In this document: one piece after another, positions 55,895-64,000 of the stretch
Layout: each line of letters begins with the position of its first letter
Position numbering within the stretch: the first letter of the stretch is position 1
Source of the DNA: Haliotis asinina
Taxonomy: Eukaryota > Mollusca > Gastropoda > Lepetellida > Haliotidae
NCBI RefSeq assembly: GCF_037392515.1
Contig: NC_090292.1
Span: 47,605,747-47,669,746 of the forward strand
Direction of reading: 5' to 3'
Length of the DNA: 64,000 bases
Translations under genes and position numbers: made by a program
The notes under the pieces: generated by a model
Database searches by the model: none
What the model was told of the DNA's origin: nothing
Seen by the model: the letters and a program-made list of their open reading frames with translations, nothing else

Positions 55895-56667
55895 CATCGT
55901 ATTTAGCGAGCTTTGGTGACACATAACCACAAACTCGCGTTGATGCTCAGAAACCATTCATTAAACTTCAGACCAACAATTCGCAAATACTCTTTAATGT
56001 TAGCGTGACCTTGTGCACCGTTGGCATTATCCTGTCCGAAAACATATATGTGTTTATATATGGAAATGTGGAAACTTGATCTCCAGAACGTCTAGTTGTG
56101 TCATTCAGTGGAGAATCTCACTCTCTGCTGGTAAACAAGTTCTACAGTGGATTGGAGGAGCTGAAGCTTGAGTTTCGGAACATGTCCAATTGCAGATTAA
56201 CCATTTGTGTCACCTAGGCAACAGAAACCACACAAAGCAATAAACATGTTAGGGTCATGAAGCTTGTGAAAGATTGGATCACACTTTTGAGCAAGCTTTA
56301 TTTGTGATGCTTTTAAGCCATCGTTGCCGATTTACCTAAAGATGGAGGCTGCTGAAAGACTGTTCTATTCACAAGAAAACCTGATTGCAGGACCGTTGAC
56401 TGCATATCACATGTGCTGGGGAAAAGAGACATCTGTATGATCTTTTGAAGAGTGTTTGATCTTGTGCAATATACAATAATGATTGTCAGGGTCTTGTAGA
56501 TATTAATGGTATTATCTTTATTACACTAACATATGAATAGCGGCACCTCAGATGCTCAAAGATACTTTGATGTTCCCCTGATGATTGAATGTCAAATTGT
56601 TTGCAATTGTTATCACTGATGTTATCAAATAGCTAAAAGAAAGAAATACTAACCAAACATCACGATG
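55895..56667. other. No gene recognised
   Basis: Unique sequence downstream of gene 2 without supported features. Confidence 0.4.
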
Positions 56668-57179
56668 AGTGAGTGAGTGAGTTAATATCTATCGTCACAT
56701 CGGCAATATCTCAGCCATATCGTGACGAGAACAATACAAAAACATGATATATATCAATAATACTTGACACAATCTAAAAACTGTTCACAAAGAACAGCAA
56801 AACCACTAGTATATCACAGGCATTCATTTAAATATAGTAATGATATCTAAAACAGTTTAATTACGGAGAACACTACGATATAAAAACAGGCTATAGATTG
56901 CCAACAAGGTAGATCACCATAGTAGGGACCATGGGGACTTACAGTACTTTTGATACCTGCATGGATCCTAGCTGGATTTACATCATCCCTTCAGCCGTTA
57001 GCAATTTCGTCATATCTAGCCATATATTAAAACTACACGTATGCTACGAGTAAAACAGTGGAGAGCTTTAATTTACTTCGAATGTTATGGGACTTACGTA
57101 CCCTCTCGGGAGGACAATAATTGTACTGTACTTTAACCCCCTTAATACTGCCACTAACAATGTCAGTTACTAATTGAAA

Positions 57180-57387
57180 TTTTGTATTGTTAGCAAACTG
57201 TTTTAGATATCATTACTAGTTTTTAAATGAATGTCTGTGATATACTAGTGGCTTTGCTGTTCTTCGTTAGTAGTATAGATTGTTTCAAATTTTCTCCATA
57301 TTTATCATGTATTTCTCATTGTTCTCGTCACGATATGGCTGCGATATTGCCGATGTCACGATAAATATTAACTCACTCACTCACCTA
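57180..57387 (+). mobile_element. Nested 5'-truncated LINE tail in opposite orientation
   Basis: Plus-strand 3' UTR end with GTTCTCGTCACGATATGGCT and an ACTC tail, interrupting the minus-strand 3' UTR of copy 2, whose sequence resumes afterwards. Confidence 0.8.
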
Positions 57388-57456
57388 CTATTTGAAACTA
57401 TTAATGAAAAATATTTATCTATTTACATCTCAGGCAACAAATCTAACTCTCTAAAA

Positions 57457-60400
57457 AAGCAATAATTAAATGAGAATTATGATTAATAAAAAGATCCTGC
57501 AAAGTTCGTGATGTAAAACATTTATCCCTTGTGATGGAATATTCTACAGAATCAAGCAAGAGATGCTTGACTGTGATTCGTTCATCACAAGGGATACAAA
57601 ACGGAGGATCTTCACCTTTCAATAGGTATTGATGTGTATACCTGGTGTGGCCAATGCGGCATCGTCGGATGATGACCTCCTCAAATTTGGACTTACAAAA
57701 CAAGTAGTCGTAACCAACATAGGGTTTTACCTCATGTAATTTATTGATACCTACTTCTGTGTCCCACCTCTTCTGCATTATATCCCGCATATAAGATCTG
57801 ATAATAACTTTATAATCAGAGTAGGGGATAAGAAGTGGAGTCACAGATTTGTTCAGTGCTACCTTCGCAGCACGATTGGCCGTTGTGTTGCCCGTCACAC
57901 CAACGTGGCTGGGTAACCAACAAAAGACGATGTCGTTTTGGCCAGTAGCAAGATCATATAATTCAATAATTTCTATTAAAAGTGGATGTTTACATGATAC
58001 GTTTTTAATCGCCTCAAGGCAAGAGTCTGAATAGATTATTTATTGTTGATGCTTAGGGTGTCTTTGAATATATTTAAGAGCCATCAATATGGCGTTTGCT
58101 TCAGCCGTGAAAATTGAACTGCTATCGGGTAATCTAGAAGATATTGTTTTAGATCCAATGACAGCAGCAGAAGCCGTCTGTAAATAAGGATTTGTAATTG
58201 CAATATTTATTGTTTAGTTGATTATATTCTTGTTTATATTGTAATCCATTAGTTTCTGATTTTTTAAATGTAGTCAGTGTAAGGTCCTCTTGTGGCCTAA
58301 CCAACTGCCATGGAGGAGAGGAAATCAGGCGGGAGGGAGCTATATTGTCTAGCATTATGCCAGCAGCAGAAAGGTCCAAGAGGCGGAACAAGAGAAGACT
58401 TATTGTTATACAAATTCTCATACAGAGGTTTAAAGACACAGTTAAATGCAGGATTTGACTCGTTGGATCATAATTTGGTTATATACTGTAAAGACAATTT
58501 GATACAGCGTTGTTTAAGAGATGGCTCATCAGCCTCAACGTACGGGTGTCGACGGGTGACGTTCGAAATCAGCCAAGACAAAGTCTTAGAGCTTGATTGT
58601 GAACAGAATCTAAAAGTTTTAGGTTGCTTTTGCAGGCTCCACTATAGATGATGCATCCGTAATCAAGTTTTGAACGTATCAATGATCGATAATTTGCTGG
58701 AGGGTAGCTTGATCCCCTCCCCACTTACAATTAGAAATGACTTTCAACAAGTCAAGAACCTTCAGGCATTTGGTTTTAAGGGACTTAATATGCGGTAAAA
58801 AGGTTAAATGGGAGTCAAAAATTATACCTAAGAACTTAGCTTCCTTTACCACTTTGATGGGAGTGCCATTGAGAAATAGTTCAGGGTCCTTATGCGGTTT
58901 ATATCTTCTACAGAAATGTATACAATTAGTTTTCGATTTAGAAAATTTAAAACCGTTTTCAAAACACCACTAGTTAATTTTGTTTAAACACAGCTGCAGT
59001 TATCTTTCAATAGTATGCATATTTTTACCGCGACAAGAAATATTAAAATCATACACAAAACGTGATCCATCAATCGAATCATTTTAAACCTTAGGTAAAC
59101 TGTTGATTTTAATGCTAAATAAAGTGACAGATAAAATACTGCCTTGTGGGACACCCTGATCCTGATTATAATGATCTGACAGGGTAGAACCCATTCGGAC
59201 TTGAAATTGTCTGTCATTTAAAAAGTTGAAACTACATTGAGGCAATCGGCCTCGCAGTCCAAAGTCATGCAAATCTTTCAAAATGCCATTTTCCACGTAG
59301 TGTCACAAGCTTTTTCTACATAAAAGATATAGACACAGCATGCTGTTTGTTAATTAGTGCGTTTTCAACAAATGATTCTAAACGCACTAAGTGATCGACA
59401 GTACATCTGTTTTTACGGAAACCACACTGTATATCAGTTATAAGGTTATTTGTTTCCAAGTACCAAACTAGTCTATTGTTTATCATGCGTTCCATGGTTT
59501 TACAAACACAGCTTGTGAGAGAAATTGGTCGATAATTTGAAGGATCAGTATCGTCACGTCCAGGCTTAGAGATTGGGACTAGTATAGCATCTCGCCATGA
59601 AGACGGAAATTTTCCCGAAGTCCAGATGTCATGAAATATATTTAAAAGGGTTTCTAAACAAGATTCTGGTAGGTGTTTCAGGAGTTGATGATGTATATGA
59701 TCAGCTCCTGTAGCAGTATCATGAGCTTGTTCAAGAGCAGTCTTGAGCTCATGAATAGAGAATATTTCATTTGAACTGAAATTTATAGCTTTTTGTCTTG
59801 CTGATTTGTATATTTCTGAAATTCAGGTACATAATTTGAAGAAGAGGGGTGTTTGGCGAGGGTTTCACCCAGTTTATTTGCGATATCTGATTTGTTAGTC
59901 AATAGCTGATCACCATCTTGAAGGTTTTGAATGCTGGATTTAGTACCCTCACCCTTAAGTTTCTGAATCATATTCATTACTTTTGATACGTGCATTGATC
60001 TTTGATATATACATTCGCCAAGAATGGCGTTTACTTTGCATAAAAGTACACCGAGCTTTAGCATTAACAATTTTATATTTGTTGAAATTGTGGACCATAG
60101 GATGGCGGCGGAAATAATGTTCAACTTTTTTCCGTGCCTTCCTAGCCTGTTTGCAATCATCGTTGAACCACGGTTTTCTAATGTGTGGAGTTGCAGAGGA
60201 CTTAGGGATACACTCATTGCCTATTTTGTTCAATTCATCAGTAAAACATTTTATAGCGTCAACAACATGAGTGAAAAGTTCAGGTTTAAGTTTGTCAGCA
60301 CAGAGAGTTTCATATAAAGGCCAGTTAGTCTTCCATCTGGATGACGAAGGAACATCAGAAGGGGTTACAGGTGTTAGAACTGTAGGGAAGTGATCACTTT

Positions 60401-60928
60401 CACAAAGGTCGTCATGGACGGACCATTCAAATTCATTCAGGAAGATTGAGTCAGTGACAGATAAATCAAGACTAGAATAAGTACCATTCCCAGGATGTAG
60501 ATAAGTGTGTGAGCCGTCGTTATAAATGCATAAATCATTATTTGACATGAACTCTTCAAGTAACCGTCCTTTATTGCTTGTATGCACACTATCCCATAGT
60601 AGGTTATGACCACTGAGATCACCCATAATGATGCAGGGCTTTGGAAGTTGGTCGTGAAGTGCTTGAAGATCAGTTAATTGAAGCAACGATGTTGGGAATG
60701 TAAAGAGAGCACACAGTAAAAACAATGTGTAGAGTTATTCTAACTGCAACATCCTGAAGATTGGTATGAAGTAAAACAGGGCTATGAATCACACCCTGTC
60801 GGACTAAAATTGAAGATCCTCCAGTTGCTTTAGTCCCTGGTGGGGAGAAGGAGGTCCTAGGGCAAATCATTGAGATTGGTCCTAAGACCTCTGCAATTCC
60901 ATTGAATAATTGAACTAGAAACGCTCAT
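57457..60928 (-). pseudogene. LINE copy 2 ORF2, decayed
   Basis: Starts at ATG 60928-60926, overlapping the ORF1 stop (ATGA), and reads MSVSSSIIQWNCRGLRTNLN, the endonuclease start. The endonuclease (GDLSGHNLLWDS, SDHFP) is visible at 59955-60725, RT pieces at 59084-59296 (GVPQGS) and RNase H/C-terminal pieces at 57443-57898 (CIPCDE, HLLLDS). Many frameshifts and stops are present, beginning 18 codons after the start. The RT active site reads FVYDF instead of xVDDF. Confidence 0.88.
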
Positions 60929-62148
60929 GTTAAAGGTGGTTGTACAGGGGATCTGTGTTTCCCTTTTCTAGGCGACTTACTGGTGGTGCACCGATGAGGG
61001 AGAGGAGATACATCCATGTCCTCTAAGGTTTGAAAACGATTGTGTATCCGTACAGGGTCACGCTGACCCTTTGGAATACGATCAGAACGATTAGAATGGT
61101 CAGTGTTTTTTTTGGTTGGCTTTTTCAAATCACACGATGGTTTTGGTACCGACTGCAGGTTCACTGTTGAAGTCATTGGCGAGGGTGAGACAACTGTAGA
61201 TGGATCATCCGTTTGAGATGAAGAACTAGATGACTGTCGATGAGATGTAGTAAGGATTGGAGTAGAGGATTCCATCCATGTATAATCAGTTTGACAACAT
61301 ACTGACTGATATGAAACCGATCTAGAAGTTGGAGTTTCGACTGAAGCAGCAGTTGCATAAGATGGGCCTGGTTTTTCAAGAGCTAGTACAAGTTTCCTTG
61401 CTTGTAGGAAAGAGACATTACGTTCATGTTTTACTTTCGAAAGTTTTGACTGGCGTTCCCATGTAGGGCATGTTCTGAACGACGAAGGATGATTTCCAGA
61501 GCTGTTTACACAAGGTGGATGTTTATCACAGAGTTTGCCATCTTCACAGGTGCCTCGACATCGATGACAAGCAGCCGGACTACGGCATGATTTAGAGTCA
61601 TGGCCATATTTCTGACATCTGTAGCACCTTAAGTGACAATAACCAGCCTTCAATGATTCCGGACGTGTCGGAAGACCAAATATAAATAAATAGGTATTGG
61701 TCTTTAATATGCCATTTTCTCTGAACAGCAGTTACACCTTGTGAGCGTAATTCTGAAATGATGTCACTCTCATCCATGTCTCTGAAAGGCAACGTTCCAC
61801 ATCAGGGACAATGCCTTTACAACTACTGAGTGCTCTGTGAGGGGACACGTCAACAGGAACATTAGCCAGTGATTTGTTTGAAAGAAGTATTTGTGACTGG
61901 CTTTTCTTTTTACACTCGACCAGAAGAGATCCAGAACGTAGCTTCTTGATTTCTTTGACATCGCCAGCTAAACCTTCTGTACCTTTTGATATGGCAAAAG
62001 GATTCAATTTTAGTGGACCATCATTTGGTGCTGACATGACCAAAAAGCGTGACCAATGATCAGGATTTGGGAGAACTTCTTGAATTTCATCCTCAGAAGA
62101 TAGTGAATCATCAGATTAATACGAACGTTTTTTCAGTGGGGGTGCCAT
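60925..62148 (-). pseudogene. LINE copy 2 ORF1, decayed
   Basis: The likely start is ATG at 62148 (MAPPLKKRSY), followed by a stop after ten codons. The rest reads PLKLNPFAISKGTEGLAGDV as in copy 1. A ~10-residue gap lies before the first zinc knuckle (CYRCQKYGHDSKSC), plus a double frameshift near 61700-61790. The longest intact part is 60925-61653. Confidence 0.82.
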
Positions 62149-62149
62149 G

Positions 62150-62750
62150 GTGGTATTGAATAAGATTCACCCTCCTAACTCCCCGCCCACCACAGAGTGT
62201 CAACGAGGACAATACCTACTGTATGTGGGTCTCCAGCAAACGGCACCAAGGATACTAGGAAGGTATACTCAAGCAGGAAAATATCCCAGAAAGATAAATC
62301 CTACCAGATCGGCCCATGAGCCATCGCCTTCTGGGCATGTAAGACTCTAGGCAAATATATATATGACATATTTCTACTCAAGTAATGTTTGACAACTAAA
62401 CAGAGTCGAAGCCTAAAAGTAACAATACAGTTCATTCAGAATAAAAGTTTTTGTGCAAATACATGTAATGCACAGGGCTCGACATGACCAGCCGATTGGT
62501 TGAACCGGGCCCATTCAACCACCCGTCTAGGTGAAGTCAGGGCCGAAGTGGTGTATTGAGCAACAGGAACACGATTGCAGGCCCCTATTGCCCTCAACCA
62601 CCAGGATCCCTTCCTACACCGACACAGGGCCGCAACCCGCGGCAAACAGGTTGGTAGACCAAATATGCCACCGGGTCCACTACGGGGGTGTTGGCGAGCA
62701 CTTAGCGTTACCCAGCACCCACCACGAGGAGGTTGGTCGCCACGGGTGCC
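62150..62750 (-). promoter_or_regulatory. LINE copy 2 5' UTR
   Basis: Aligns with 3774-4349 of copy 1 in reverse orientation, including CACCTAGACGGGTGGTTGAA and CCCAGAAGGCGATGGCTCAT. Confidence 0.6.
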
Positions 62751-63259
62751 GTTACCTCCGATGAAATATCGGCATTAAATATTAAAAATATGGGGACGTC
62801 AAACAACGGTTGACACTATTTGTCATTTTTCAACCATCGATGGACTATTTTTGTACATAAATAAAGCCATAAGGGGAAGTGATGCTGGACCACCATCACG
62901 TCCACTACTTCAGTAGTCGTCGTTGTAAATAGCAGGTCTTGCTGCATGAAGTGACCAGAACTCGAAACAGGGACCTTTCCCTGACGTTGAGGTTGTGTCC
63001 AGTATTAGTTAAGTTCATATGTAGCCATTATATCTTGACACTTACTGATGAAATACCAGACCCGGGGCTCTTTTCATGAAGCATCCGGTACTTTACTAAG
63101 GTTAACCTTAATTTCCAGTTTGTAATTGCACTAACGCACTTTAGTCAATTACGTGCTATGTGAAAGGAATGCGAGAATGTAATACGGGAAAGAAAAGTCT
63201 GCAACAGAATGATTCAACTTTGTTTTGTGTCTAGTATCAATAGACGACGTCACAGCAAA
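62751..63259. other. No gene recognised
   Basis: Unique-looking flank of LINE copy 2. Confidence 0.35.
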
Positions 63260-63580
63260 AATAACCTGGTTTCCGCAGTGCGGAAACCTGATGGAAAGTG
63301 GACTGAAACTTCAGTTTCCACCAAGAATCCAGTGAGTTTCCGTTCTTTTACACTGAGTTTCCGCAATGACGGAAACTGTCAATTACCCACTTTCTAAGGG
63401 TTTCCGCACGGTATCCGTTACCCATGCTCCAACAAGTTTCCGTTGAGTTTCAGTTAAGTTAGAGATCCATCAGGTTTCCGCAGGGTTTCAGTCACCAAGA
63501 CTCCATCAGGTTTCCGCAGAGTTTCAGTTACCAAGACTCCATCAGGTTTCCGCAGAGTTTCTGTTGCCAGAAAACTTTCC
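63260..63580 (+). repeat. TTTCCGCA-rich 36-bp minisatellite with a palindrome
   Basis: GTTTCCGCA recurs about ten times, in 36-bp units from ~63400. A near-perfect 21-nt palindrome lies at 63268-63288 (GGTTTCCGCA and its complement around one base). Confidence 0.8.
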
Positions 63581-64000
63581 ACAGCATTTCATTTACTCGG
63601 GTTCACAGGAGTCATTCAATGTGTGTCATTGCATATAACATTCTTGTTACTCCTGGTTGGCAAAGACAATATAAGGAGTTTGTGTACAATCATCACGTAT
63701 ACATAAAGAAAAACAAAAGATACAATAAGATTCACTGTTTTATTTTCAGACAAATATGGATCAAACATATATCTAATAAATAATAAAAAGATATAGCACT
63801 AGATAACAGATCAATATTTGTCACTTATGACAAAAATATTTCTAAAAACATGCTATAACAGTTGCATCCCTTGACTCCTCCTGCACCTCCTCACGCTGAC
63901 ACAGAAAAACACACCCCAGTCAGTCAATGCTAAACATATAATAACACACACCATGCAATACAATACAACAATGAAATAAAATGCAATAAAGAACTTAGGT
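63581..64000. other. No gene recognised
   Basis: AT-rich end of the window. Several AATAAA-like strings have no supporting gene. Confidence 0.35.

Larger units (their letters stand above)
56668..62750 (-). mobile_element. Full-length LINE copy 2, I/Nimb-like, older and more decayed
   Basis: Same architecture as copy 1 on the minus strand, and the 5' end falls at the identical GGCACCCGTGGCGA. The 3' tail reads as GTGAGTGAGTGAGT at the left edge. No convincing target-site duplication was found. ORF1 and ORF2 are both broken. The protein divergence from copy 1 suggests a different subfamily. A LINE tail is nested inside its 3' UTR. Confidence 0.9.

Overview
The window reads as nuclear DNA of a gastropod mollusc, most likely an abalone (Haliotis). 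The reasons are interspersed repeats ending in (ACTC)n tails, intron-rich genes for EGF-repeat receptors, an I/Nimb-like LINE, a Tc1 element and long minisatellites. The genus is my inference from repeat style. There are no bacterial or organellar features.

Layout. 1-13.1 kb is repeat territory: SINE-like pieces, a 239-bp element made of the head and tail of a LINE (2574-2812), one full-length LINE with a 10-bp target-site duplication (3774-9916) and two 5'-truncated relatives on the minus strand (10.1-13.1 kb). 14.5-19.0 kb holds gene 1, a four-exon type I membrane protein of 490 residues: signal peptide, about eight EGF-like repeats, one transmembrane helix and a short tail with YxxL/V motifs (MEGF10/Draper/SREC style). 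Its exons 2-4 lie in a 4.57-kb block that is tandemly duplicated almost without change (20.07-24.63 kb); the second block has no signal-peptide exon. 25-33.2 kb is simple and satellite DNA, including a 36-bp array in which most units carry a CRE (TGACGTCA).

33.6-55.7 kb holds gene 2, reconstructed from splice sites and reading phase: a signal-peptide exon, one exon with EGF-like repeats, a transmembrane exon, a 14-nt micro-exon, three small linker exons, and then either of two large terminal exons, each encoding a P-loop STAND NTPase (nSTAND3-like) with its own stop codon and poly(A) signal. The predicted products are 610 and 644 residues. The exon chain stays open and phase-consistent throughout. 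An EGF ectodomain joined through a membrane helix to a STAND NTPase, with a choice of two NTPase modules, looks like an innate-immune or clearance receptor and is the most interesting system here. About 107 copies of a 53-bp satellite fill its second intron. A Tc1 transposon (45.2-46.8 kb), SINEs and LINE scraps fill the others.

56.7-62.75 kb is a second, older full-length LINE copy on the minus strand with a nested LINE tail. The last 1.2 kb has only a small minisatellite.

Genes 1 and 2 are probably related: both have phase-1 EGF exons and a transmembrane exon running from phase 1 to phase 2. Everything here was read by eye. Exon boundaries are inferred from GT/AG sites, phase and protein logic, without transcript data.
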